Origin: Rathayibacter sp. VKM Ac-2804 | GTDB lineage: Bacteria; Actinomycetota; Actinomycetes; Actinomycetales; Microbacteriaceae | DNA: 64,000 nt | Direction: 5' to 3' | Assembly (NCBI RefSeq): GCF_009866655.1 | Contig: NZ_CP047420.1 | Span: forward strand, 3,782,001 to 3,846,000 | Shown here: in pieces, positions 1 through 7,849 of the stretch | How positions within the stretch are numbered: the first letter of the stretch is position 1 | Layout: the number at the start of each line of letters is the position of its first letter | The notes under the pieces: model-generated | The model's database searches: none | What the model was told of the DNA's origin: nothing | The model's input: only the letters and a program-made list of their open reading frames with translations | Translations under genes and position numbers: made by a program

Positions 1-1
1 G

Positions 2-496
2 ATCTTCGTCGGCGGCGACGCGGACGACGTCGCTCGCGTGCGGCCCGTGCTCGAGGCGATGGGCGATCCGGAGCGGATCCTGCACGTCGGTGGGCACGGC
101 ACCGGCTACGCGGTGAAGCTGATGATCAACCAGCTCTGGTTCTCGCATCTGGTCGCCACCGCCGAGGTGCTCGCGATCGGGACGAGAGCGGGCGTCGACC
201 TGGGCGTTCTGCGGGACTCGCTGATCGCGAGCCCGGCCAACAGCACCTTCGTGGAGCGCGACGTGCTCTCGATCCTGACCGACGGCGACTACGACGAGGG
301 CTTCGCGATCGCCCTCGCCTGCAAGGATCTCGGCCTCTCGATCGACCTCGCCCGCTCGGTCGGCGTCCCGGCCGAGCTGAGCGGGCTGGTCGAGCAGATC
401 TACCGCCGCGCTCGAGCCTCCTACGGCGACCGGGCGGGCGAGATGACGCCCTTCCGTCTCTACGAAGACCTCATCGGGCAGGAGCTGCGGCTGTGA
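2..496 (+). CDS. NAD-binding hydroxyacid dehydrogenase (3-hydroxyisobutyrate dehydrogenase family), C-terminal part
   Basis: The gene is cut by the left edge; the open frame runs from base 2 to a TGA at 494-496. What is seen is the end of the Rossmann domain (IFVGGD), the family motif GHGTGYAVKLMINQ with the catalytic lysine, and the all-helical C-terminal domain that binds the substrate. Family members oxidise 3-hydroxyisobutyrate, tartronate semialdehyde, threonate or similar beta-hydroxyacids with NAD(P)+. The neighbours (aldehyde dehydrogenase, KduD-like reductase, sugar kinase) point to a sugar-acid or polyol pathway rather than valine breakdown. The exact substrate cannot be read from the sequence. 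Confidence 0.85.
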   Translation: MFVGGDADDVARVRPVLEAMGDPERILHVGGHGTGYAVKLMINQLWFSHLVATAEVLAIGTRAGVDLGVLRDSLIASPANSTFVERDVLSILTDGDYDEGFAIALACKDLGLSIDLARSVGVPAELSGLVEQIYRRARASYGDRAGEMTPFRLYEDLIGQELRL

Positions 497-558
497 TCCC
501 GGCCGGCACCACCCCGAGTCCCGCCACGACGACCACCACGACGATCCAGGAGACCCGC

Positions 559-2061
559 ATGACCACCGCCGCCGACGAGGCCGGGCTGCTCGCCCGCGTC
601 CCCACGCAGCTCCTGCTCGGCTCCGGCTGGAGCGACTCCGCCGACGGCTCCGTCTTCGCGGTGCAGGACCCGGCGACGGGCCGCACGCTCGTCGAGGTCG
701 CCGACGCCCGGCCCGAGGACGGAGTCCGTGCGCTGGACGCGGCCCACGCCGCCCAGCGCGACTGGGCCGCGACCGCACCGAGGCGGCGGGCGGAGATCCT
801 CCGCCGCGCCTTCGAGCTGGTCACCGAGCGCACCGAGGACTTCGCGCTGCTGATGACGCTCGAGATGGGCAAGCCGCTCGCGGAGTCCCGCGGCGAGGTC
901 GCCTACGGGGCGGAGTTCCTGCGCTGGTTCTCTGAGGAGGCCCCGCGCATCTCCGGCCGCTACGCGACGGCGCCCGACGGTGTGAACCGGCTGCTCGTGC
1001 TCAAGCGGCCCGTCGGACCGTGCCTGTTCATCACCCCGTGGAACTTCCCGCTGGCGATGGCGACGCGCAAGATCGCCCCGGCGATCGCGGCCGGCTGCAC
1101 GATGATCCTCAAGCCCGCTGCGCTGACTCCGCTCACCGCGCTGCTGCTGGCCGACGTGCTCCGCGAGGCGGGGCTGCCGGACGGCGTGCTGAGCGTGCTG
1201 CCGACCACGAGCGCCGGAGCGGTGACCGGACCGCTGCTGCGCGACCCGCGGCTGCGCAAGCTCTCCTTCACCGGCTCGACCGAGGTGGGCCGGCGCCTGA
1301 TCGCCGACTCGGCGGAGCAGGTGCTCCGGGTGTCGATGGAGCTCGGCGGCAACGCGCCGTTCCTGGTCTTCGACGACGCGGACCTCGACGCCGCGGTCGC
1401 CGGGGCGGTGCTGGCGAAGATGCGCAACGGCGGCGAGGCCTGCGTGGCCGCCAACCGCTTCCTGGTGCAGCGCGGCATCGCCGAGCGCTTCACCGCGGCC
1501 TTCGTCGAGCGGATGCGCGGCTTCGTCGTCGCCCGCGGCACCGAGCCCGGCTCCACCCTCGGCCCGCTGGTCGACGCCTCGACACGGGACAAGGTGGCCG
1601 GGCTGGTCGCCGGCGCGCTCGAGGACGGCGCCACCCTCGCCCTCGGCGGCGACGCCGTCCCCGGGGCGGGCTACTTCTACGAGCCGACCGTGCTCACCGA
1701 CGTGCCGGCCGATGCGCGGATCCTGGACGAGGAGATCTTCGGCCCCGTCGCTCCGCTCGTCGTCTTCGACACCGAGGAGGAGGCGGTGGCCCTCGCGAAC
1801 GCCACTCCGTTCGGCCTGGTCGCCTTCGCCTTCACGCAGGACCTCGACCGCGGCCTGCGGCTGGCGGAGGGGCTGGAGACCGGGATGCTCGGGCTCAACG
1901 CCGGCGTCGTCTCCAACCCCGCGGCGCCCTTCGGCGGCGTGAAGCAGTCGGGGCTCGGCCGCGAGGGCGGTGCTGAGGGGATCGAGGAGTACCTCGAGAC
2001 GCGGTACGTCGGCATCGCCGATCCGCACCGCGCCCGCCCGGCCTCGCCGATCCCCGCCTGA
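559..2061 (+). CDS. NAD(P)-dependent aldehyde dehydrogenase (succinate-semialdehyde dehydrogenase type)
   Basis: 500-residue ALDH-superfamily protein oxidising an aldehyde to an acid. The nucleophile is Cys295 (GGEACVAANRF) and the general base Glu261 (MELGGNAP), with the usual 34-residue spacing; the cofactor loop ITPWNFPLAM is present. Start ATG 559 is chosen because GGAGA lies just upstream. A GTG at 493 touching the previous stop would add 22 Thr-rich residues with no family counterpart. The overall sequence resembles GabD, but the Cys motif (GGEACVAANRF in place of GQTCVCANRF) is not the standard one. It probably works with the flanking dehydrogenases; the substrate is inferred, not shown. 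Confidence 0.9.
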   Translation: MTTAADEAGLLARVPTQLLLGSGWSDSADGSVFAVQDPATGRTLVEVADARPEDGVRALDAAHAAQRDWAATAPRRRAEILRRAFELVTERTEDFALLMTLEMGKPLAESRGEVAYGAEFLRWFSEEAPRISGRYATAPDGVNRLLVLKRPVGPCLFITPWNFPLAMATRKIAPAIAAGCTMILKPAALTPLTALLLADVLREAGLPDGVLSVLPTTSAGAVTGPLLRDPRLRKLSFTGSTEVGRRLIADSAEQVLRVSMELGGNAPFLVFDDADLDAAVAGAVLAKMRNGGEACVAANRFLVQRGIAERFTAAFVERMRGFVVARGTEPGSTLGPLVDASTRDKVAGLVAGALEDGATLALGGDAVPGAGYFYEPTVLTDVPADARILDEEIFGPVAPLVVFDTEEEAVALANATPFGLVAFAFTQDLDRGLRLAEGLETGMLGLNAGVVSNPAAPFGGVKQSGLGREGGAEGIEEYLETRYVGIADPHRARPASPIPA

Positions 2062-2089
2062 CCCCGCCCGCATCCGGAAAGGAACTCCG

Positions 2090-2866
2090 ATGAAGATCAC
2101 CGACTTCTCGACCGACTGGTTCTCGCTCGCCGGCCGCACCGCGGTGGTGACCGGCGGCAACACCGGCCTCGGCCGCGCGTTCACGCTCGCTCTCGCCACG
2201 GCCGGAGCCGACGTGCTGGTGCCCGGCCTCGCCGACGACGACGGCACCACCCGGCGCCTCGTCGAGGCGACCGGCGCGCGCTACGAGTTCCTCGAGGCCG
2301 ACATCACCGCCCGCGGCACGCCCGCCCGGATCGTCGAGACCTGCGTGGAGCGCTTCGGCGCGCTCGACGTCCTGGTCAACTCCGCGGGCATCTGTTTGCT
2401 CGCGGACGTGGACGACTTCGGCCGCGAGCAGTGGGACCCCATGCTCGCCGTGAACCTCACCGCCGCGTTCGAGCTCGCCCATGATGCGTCACAGCGGATG
2501 CGCGAGCAGGGGGGCGGGAAGATCATCAACATCGCCTCGCTGTTCTCGTTCCTCGGCGGCAAGGGCTCGCCGGCCTACGCCGCCACCAAGGCCGGCATCG
2601 TCGGCTTCACCAAGGCCTACTGCGACGAGCTGGGCCGCGACGGCATCCAGGTCAACGCCCTCGCGCCGGGCTACTTCGCCACCGCGATCACCGCCGCCAC
2701 GCGCGCCGACCCGGACGCGGACCGCCGGGTGCTCGAGCACATCCCCGCCGAGCGCTGGGGCGACCCCGCCGACCTGATGGGCGCGGTCGTCTTCCTCGCC
2801 TCCCGCGCCTCCGACTACGTCAACGGCCACGTCCTGGTCGTCGACGGCGGCTACCTCGTCCGCTGA
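2090..2866 (+). CDS. SDR-family oxidoreductase, 2-deoxy-D-gluconate 3-dehydrogenase (KduD)-like
   Basis: 258-residue classical short-chain dehydrogenase. It has the NAD(P) glycine motif TGGNTGLG near residue 22, NSAG, catalytic Tyr163 and Lys167 (YAATKAG), and the KduD-like N-terminus in which a short FSLAG segment precedes the first strand. KduD enzymes interconvert keto-deoxy sugar acids. The start has a clear GGAAAGGAA upstream. It follows the aldehyde dehydrogenase by 28 bases and overlaps the next gene by one base (TGATG), so it is co-translated in this operon. KduD-like assignment is by resemblance; related actinobacterial SDRs act on other sugar acids. Confidence 0.8.
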   Translation: MKITDFSTDWFSLAGRTAVVTGGNTGLGRAFTLALATAGADVLVPGLADDDGTTRRLVEATGARYEFLEADITARGTPARIVETCVERFGALDVLVNSAGICLLADVDDFGREQWDPMLAVNLTAAFELAHDASQRMREQGGGKIINIASLFSFLGGKGSPAYAATKAGIVGFTKAYCDELGRDGIQVNALAPGYFATAITAATRADPDADRRVLEHIPAERWGDPADLMGAVVFLASRASDYVNGHVLVVDGGYLVR

Positions 2867-4383
2867 TGACCGCTCGCACACCTCTCTTGCCCGGCACGAC
2901 CCTCCCGAAAGCGCAGGCCATGACCGCCTCCCGTTCCTCCCTCGACCGCACCGCGATCGTCGACGCCGTCACCGCGCTGCTCGGCGCCGAATCGGTCGAC
3001 ACCGACCCGCGCGAGCTCGAGCTCGCCTCCGTCGACCGCTTCAAGAAGTACCAGTCGGTGCACGGCATCTTCGACGGCCCCATCCCCGCCCTGATCGCCT
3101 ACCCGCGCGACGCCGAGCAGGTGGCCGCCGTGCTCCGCTTCGCGAACGAGAACCTCGTCAACGTCGTTCCGCGGACCGGGCGGACAGCGACCGAGGGCGG
3201 CCTCGAGACGGTGATCGAGGACACGATCGTGCTCGACGGCTCCCGGATGGACGCGATCCTCTCGATCGACCCGGTCGACATGATGGCGACCGTGCAGTGC
3301 GGAGTCCCGCTGCAGCGCCTCGAGGACGAGCTGCGGAAGCAGGGCCTGACCACCGGGCACTCGCCGCAGTCGAAGCCGCTCGCCCAGTACGGCGGCCTGG
3401 TCGCCACGCGCTCGATCGGCCAGTTCTCGACGCTCTACGGTGCGATCGAGGACATGGTCGTCGGGCTCGAAGCCGTGTTCCCGGACGGGACGGTCGCCCG
3501 GATCAAGAACGTGCCCCGTCGTGCCGCCGGCCCGGACCTCCGCCACGTCGTGGTCGGCAACGAGGGCGCGCTCTGCGTGATCACCGAGGTCACGATCAAG
3601 GTGTTCCGCCACCAGCCCGAGAACAACCGCTTCTTCGGCTTCCTGGTCGATGACTTCGCCGACGGCGTCGACGCCCTGCGCGAGCTGGTCACGGCCGGCT
3701 ACCGCCCGTCCGTCTGCCGTGCCTACTCCCCCGAGGACGCGAACCAGCACTTCGCGCACTTCGCCGGTGGGAAGAGCGTCGTGATCCTCGTCGCCGAGGG
3801 CCCGAAGCGGATCGCCGACGCCACCGCCGAGGCGATCGAGGAGCTGTTCGCCTCGCGCCCGCACGAGCGCGTCGAGACGGCGCTGATCGAGCGCTGGTTC
3901 GACGGCCTGAACTGGGGCCAGGACAAGATCGACGCCGAGAAGGAGACGATGCTCCGCGAGGCGCACCTCGGCTACACCACTGAGGTCTCGATCGACTGGT
4001 CCCGCGTGCGCGACCTCTACGACGCGATCATGACGCGGATCCGCACCGAGTTCCCCCGCGCGGACGACCTCACCATGCTCGGAGCGCACTCGTCGCACAG
4101 CTACCAGACCGGCACGAACCTCTACTTCGTCTACGACTACGCGATCCAGGTGCCCCCGCGGGAGGAGATCGTCGAGTACCACGTGCCGCTCAACGCGATC
4201 ATCGTCGAGGAGTCGCTGCGCCTGGGCGGCTCGATGGTGCACCACCACGGGATCGGCAAGTACCGCACGCCGTGGACGCAGCAGGAGCACGGATCCGCCT
4301 TCGGGATGCTGACCACGCTCAAGGCCGCCTTCGACCCGCGCGGAGTGATGAACGCGGGCACGCTGATCGCCCTCGAATCGTGA
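2866..4383 (+). CDS. FAD-linked oxidase (alkyldihydroxyacetonephosphate synthase / GlcD-like)
   Basis: 505 residues with an N-terminal FAD-binding type 4 (PCMH) domain: PRTGRTATEGG near residue 100, then GHSPQSKPLAQYGGL, DMVVGLEAVFPDG and the VVGNEGALCVITEV strand. The C-terminal FAD-oxidase domain carries a His-rich end (HSSHSYQTG, MVHHHGIGKYR), which in this family lies near the flavin. It oxidises a hydroxyacid, sugar acid or alditol. The start at 2866 overlaps the reductase stop by one base; an ATG at 2920 is an alternative and would remove a non-conserved leader. The next gene starts inside its stop codon. The substrate is unknown. Confidence 0.8.
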   Translation: MTARTPLLPGTTLPKAQAMTASRSSLDRTAIVDAVTALLGAESVDTDPRELELASVDRFKKYQSVHGIFDGPIPALIAYPRDAEQVAAVLRFANENLVNVVPRTGRTATEGGLETVIEDTIVLDGSRMDAILSIDPVDMMATVQCGVPLQRLEDELRKQGLTTGHSPQSKPLAQYGGLVATRSIGQFSTLYGAIEDMVVGLEAVFPDGTVARIKNVPRRAAGPDLRHVVVGNEGALCVITEVTIKVFRHQPENNRFFGFLVDDFADGVDALRELVTAGYRPSVCRAYSPEDANQHFAHFAGGKSVVILVAEGPKRIADATAEAIEELFASRPHERVETALIERWFDGLNWGQDKIDAEKETMLREAHLGYTTEVSIDWSRVRDLYDAIMTRIRTEFPRADDLTMLGAHSSHSYQTGTNLYFVYDYAIQVPPREEIVEYHVPLNAIIVEESLRLGGSMVHHHGIGKYRTPWTQQEHGSAFGMLTTLKAAFDPRGVMNAGTLIALES

Positions 4384-5786
4384 GCGACGCGGACAGGACG
4401 CGCTACGTCGTCGCGGTGGACAACGGCTCGCAGAGCACGAAGGTGCTGGTCATCGACCAGGGCGGGGTGGTGCACGCCTCGGCGCAGCGCCGACTGCTCC
4501 CCTACCGGACGCCCGAGCCGGGCCGCGTCGTGCATCCCGGCGACGACGTGTGGGAGTCGATCGTCGAGGCATGCGCGGAGGCGATGGCCGCGTTCCGCGG
4601 GGACCCGGCTCAGATCGTGGGGCTGGGGTTGTGCACGATCCGGTTCTGCCGCGCGCTGCTCGACGCCGACGGGCGCCTGGCCGAGCCGATGCTGAGCTGG
4701 ATGGACGAGCGCGTCTCGCGTCCGCACGTCCAGAGGCCCGGGGTCGCCTTCGTCACCACCTCCTCCGGTTACATCACCCACCGCCTCACCGGTGAGCGCC
4801 GGGATGCGGCGGCCAATCACCAGGGCGTCTGGCCGATCGACCAGCGGACGCGGCGCTGGTCCGAGGATCGCGCCGCCTACGAGGCGACTGGAATCCGGCC
4901 CGAGCAGCTGTTCGAGCTCGTCGACCCCGGCGAGCTCCTCGGGCAGGTCAGTGCGGAGGCGGCCGAGGCGCTGGGCCTGCCCGCCGGACTTCCGGTGTTC
5001 GCGACCGCGAACGACAAGGCCGTCGAAGCGCTGGGCAGCGGTCTGCGCACCGACGACCAGCTGCTGCTCTCGCTCGGCACCTACATCGCCGCGATGTCGA
5101 CCGGGCCGTTCGCTCCCTCCTCCGAGGCGTACTGGGTGAACTTCGGCAGCGAACCGGGCCGCTACCTCTACGAGAGCGGCGGGATCCGCCGCGGGATGTG
5201 GACGGTGAGCTGGTGGCGCGAGCTGCTGGCGGGCGGGCTGACGGACGAGGAGCTGAACGCGGGCGCAGCGCTCGTCGCCCCGGGATCGGACGGCCTGATC
5301 GCGCTGCTCGACTGGCTGGCACCGGACGACGCCGCGCACCGGCGCGGGGCGCTGCTCGGCTTCGACGGACGCCAGGGCCGCTTCCACGTGCACCGCAGCA
5401 TCCTCGAGGGCATCGCGATGACGATGCGCGGACACGTCGACCGGATGGAGCAGGCGCTCGGCCGGCGGTTCCGCGAGGTCGTCGTCTCCGGAGGCGGCTC
5501 CCGCTCCGACCTGATGATGAGCATCGTCGCCGACGTCTTCGACCGGCCGGCGCGCCGCGTCCAGGTGAACGACGCCGCCGGGATGGGCGCCGCGATCTGC
5601 GCACTCGTCGGCGCCGGCATCCATGACGGATTCGACGCGGCGATCGACGCGACCGTCCGCGAGCGGGACACCTTCCCGCCGCGCTCGGAACCCGCCTCGA
5701 CCTACCGGAGACTCACCGCCCGGTACGCAGGTGTCTCCGAGTTCACCGATCCCCTCTTCCGCCATCTGCTCGACGAGGACAGGTAG
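4380..5786 (+). CDS. FGGY-family carbohydrate kinase
   Basis: 468 residues, slightly short for the 480-520 residue family. The N-terminal phosphate loop VVAVDNGSQSTKVLV and the C-terminal SGGGSRSDLMMSIVADVF with RVQVNDAAGMGAAI are both clear. The usual stretch between the WMDERVSRP segment and SGYITHRLTG is shortened, so part of the substrate-side insertion is missing. The start is GTG 4380, overlapping the previous stop (GTGA), and fits family length better than a longer frame extending inside the oxidase gene. It phosphorylates a sugar, polyol or sugar acid, fitting the operon as a catabolic unit. The substrate is not predictable by eye. Confidence 0.85.
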   Translation: MSDADRTRYVVAVDNGSQSTKVLVIDQGGVVHASAQRRLLPYRTPEPGRVVHPGDDVWESIVEACAEAMAAFRGDPAQIVGLGLCTIRFCRALLDADGRLAEPMLSWMDERVSRPHVQRPGVAFVTTSSGYITHRLTGERRDAAANHQGVWPIDQRTRRWSEDRAAYEATGIRPEQLFELVDPGELLGQVSAEAAEALGLPAGLPVFATANDKAVEALGSGLRTDDQLLLSLGTYIAAMSTGPFAPSSEAYWVNFGSEPGRYLYESGGIRRGMWTVSWWRELLAGGLTDEELNAGAALVAPGSDGLIALLDWLAPDDAAHRRGALLGFDGRQGRFHVHRSILEGIAMTMRGHVDRMEQALGRRFREVVVSGGGSRSDLMMSIVADVFDRPARRVQVNDAAGMGAAICALVGAGIHDGFDAAIDATVRERDTFPPRSEPASTYRRLTARYAGVSEFTDPLFRHLLDEDR

Positions 5787-5805
5787 AGGCCCGTCCTGGG
5801 CCTCT
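5785..5805 (+). terminator. Small stem-loop after the kinase gene
   Basis: An 8-bp perfect stem, AGAGGCCC (5785-5792) and GGGCCTCT (5798-5805), with a 5-base loop. It begins on the last bases of the kinase stop codon. A C-rich stretch rather than a T run follows, so it is a weak terminator or mRNA-end stabiliser between the kinase and the next gene. Confidence 0.4.
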
Positions 5806-5822
5806 CCCCCGACGCTGACGAC

Positions 5823-6542
5823 ATGCTCGATCTGCAGGTGGCTCTCAACGGCGACACCGACCATCCCGCCATGCCCCGCACTGCGGAGGAGATCGCCGAG
5901 GACGCCGCCGCCTGCGTCGCCGCCGGAGCGACGCTCCTGCACCTGCACGCCTTCGACGACGACGGCCAGGAGTCGCTGGCGGCCGGACCGGTCGGGAGAA
6001 TGCTGAGGGCGGTGCGCCGGACCTGCCCGGGCATCCCTCTGAACGTGACGACCTTCGCCGAGATCGTCCCCGATCCGCGGCAGCGCCTCCGGCTCATCGA
6101 AGGGTGGACGGAGCTGCCGGACCTCATCGCCGCCAACCAGGGCGAGGCGGGTATCGACGAAGTGACCGCCCTGCTCGCGCGCCGCGGAGTGGGAGTCGAA
6201 GCCTGCGTCCTCGCACCGTCCGACGTCGAGAAGCTCGTGCGGGCGGGAGCGCCGTCGCGATTCGTGCGCCTCGTGATCGAGCCCCTCGAGGCCGATGCCG
6301 ACGACGCTGTCGCACTCGATGCCGAGATGGAGGCGATGGTCGCGGCGGCGGGCATCACTCTGCCGCAGCTGCACCACGGCATCGAACGCGCCTCCTGGCA
6401 GGTGAGCCGCCGCGCGATCGCGCGAGGACACAGCATCCGCACCGGGCTCGAGGACACCTCCGTGCTGGAGGACGGCACGTGGGTCTCGTCGAACGCCGAG
6501 CTGGCGGCAGCGGCGGCGGCCCTGATCAGCGCCGGCGGCTAG
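5823..6542 (+). CDS. BKACE-family (DUF849) protein, beta-keto acid cleavage enzyme-like
   Basis: 239-residue TIM-barrel protein. The metal-site motif GATLLHLHAFD (near residue 40) matches the family HxH, NVTTFAE follows, and the C-terminal SIRTGLED matches the conserved R-GLED signature. Characterised members condense a beta-keto acid with acetyl-CoA to give an acetoacetyl product and a CoA ester, using a metal. This is a short form; classical members have about 270-300 residues. There is no good ribosome-binding site and the gene lies 36 bases after the kinase stop, past a small hairpin. It may belong to the same pathway or be separately expressed. Confidence 0.75.
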   Translation: MLDLQVALNGDTDHPAMPRTAEEIAEDAAACVAAGATLLHLHAFDDDGQESLAAGPVGRMLRAVRRTCPGIPLNVTTFAEIVPDPRQRLRLIEGWTELPDLIAANQGEAGIDEVTALLARRGVGVEACVLAPSDVEKLVRAGAPSRFVRLVIEPLEADADDAVALDAEMEAMVAAAGITLPQLHHGIERASWQVSRRAIARGHSIRTGLEDTSVLEDGTWVSSNAELAAAAAALISAGG

Positions 6543-6784
6543 GACCGGATCCCGGTGGCGGACCACCGCAGCAAGTGCCATGGCGCCTGCTCCATCGCCC
6601 GGCGCAACCCACCCCACCGTCTGGGACTCACCTCGTCACCACCGGCCAGGACGTCGCTCTGCCCTCCCTCAGCCACCGGCACCCCTCCGCGGAGCCGTCG
6701 TCGCGCTCGAGGAGCAGCGGGCGCTGCCCTGCCGGCGGCGCTCCGCGTTCCAGCGCGTGCGACCGCGATGGATCAGCGCGGTGC
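6543..6784. other. Intergenic space between convergent genes, nothing recognised
   Basis: These 242 bases separate the convergent BKACE-like gene and the ABC-transporter ATPase gene. I see no convincing gene, repeat or strong hairpin here. Confidence 0.4.
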
Positions 6785-7840
6785 TCAGGCGGCGGGCCGC
6801 GGGTAGGCGATCGCCCGGTCGACGCGCACGCGGACGGCGGCGCCGACCTCCGGCCGGAAGCCGTCGCTCCGGCAGCGCAGCGGCAGTCCCGCCCAGTCGA
6901 GGACGACGTCGTTGCCCGTGCGTCCGAAGAGGGAGGAGACGACGGTCGCGGTCGTGGCGTCGGCCGGGGCCGCCTCGATCCGGACGTCGTCGGGCAGGAT
7001 CGCGACCTCGCAGTCGCCCGCGGGGCAGGGCCCGTCCAGCCGCTCCGGGTCCAGGCGCAGCGGGTGCGCCTCGGCGGTGAAGCCGTCGGTGGCCCGCCGG
7101 CCCGCGACGGTGGTCGCGTCCGAGAGGAACCGGGCCACGAGCGCCGAGGCCGGGCGGGCGAGGAGCTCGTCCGGTGCGGCGACCTGCTGGATCCGGCCCG
7201 AATCGAGGACCACGACGCGGTCGGCGAGCGCGAGCGCCTCCTCGCGGTCGTGGGTGACGTGGAGCACGGTGAGCCCCATCCGCCGGGTGAGCGACTGCAG
7301 CTCGATCCGGAGGCGGTCGCGCAGCGGCTCGTCCAGGGCCGAGAGCGCCTCGTCGAGCAGGAGGACCCGCGGCTCGGCGATCAGCGCGCGGGCGATGGCG
7401 ATGCGCTGGCGCTGACCGCCCGAGAGTGTCGCCGGATCGCGCCGCTCGGCGCCCTCGAGCCCGACGAGCTCGAGCATCTCGGCGACGCGGCGCGCGCGCT
7501 CGCGCCGTTCCACCCCGGTCCGGCGGAGCGGGTAGTCGATGTTGCGGCCGACGTTCCAGTGCGGCCAGACGGCGTGCTGCTGGAAGACCATGCCGAGTCC
7601 GCGCGCCTCGGGCGGCACGAACGCCGCTGCGCTGGACACCACCGTGTCGCCGAGGCGGATCGTGCCGGAGGTGGGAGCGAGGAAGCCCGCGACCGCGCGC
7701 AGCAGGGTGGTCTTGCCCGACCCGGACGGGCCGACGAGCGCGATGAACTCGCCGTCGCCGACGCGCAGGTCGATCTCGGCGAGCCCGACGGCTCCGGACG
7801 GGTAGCGCAGGGACACGGAGTCGAGGGTGACGGAGGCCAC
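6785..7840 (-). CDS. ABC transporter ATP-binding protein (Fe3+/phosphonate/spermidine-putrescine class)
   Basis: 351 residues: nucleotide-binding domain with Walker A GPSGSGKTT (37-45), Q-loop in VFQQHAVWP, signature LSGGQRQR (139-146), Walker B VLLLDE (159-164) and the switch histidine in HVTHDREEA. A C-terminal TOBE-like regulatory domain of about 110 residues follows. It energises the permease encoded immediately upstream (9 bases between genes). Start GTG 7840 has AAAGG upstream. The FbpC/PotA/PhnT class imports ferric iron, polyamines, thiamine, phosphonates or related solutes; a neighbouring phosphodiesterase makes a phosphorus compound possible here. Confidence 0.88.
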   Translation of the reverse strand: MASVTLDSVSLRYPSGAVGLAEIDLRVGDGEFIALVGPSGSGKTTLLRAVAGFLAPTSGTIRLGDTVVSSAAAFVPPEARGLGMVFQQHAVWPHWNVGRNIDYPLRRTGVERRERARRVAEMLELVGLEGAERRDPATLSGGQRQRIAIARALIAEPRVLLLDEALSALDEPLRDRLRIELQSLTRRMGLTVLHVTHDREEALALADRVVVLDSGRIQQVAAPDELLARPASALVARFLSDATTVAGRRATDGFTAEAHPLRLDPERLDGPCPAGDCEVAILPDDVRIEAAPADATTATVVSSLFGRTGNDVVLDWAGLPLRCRSDGFRPEVGAAVRVRVDRAIAYPRPAA

Positions 7841-7849
7841 GGAGACCTT

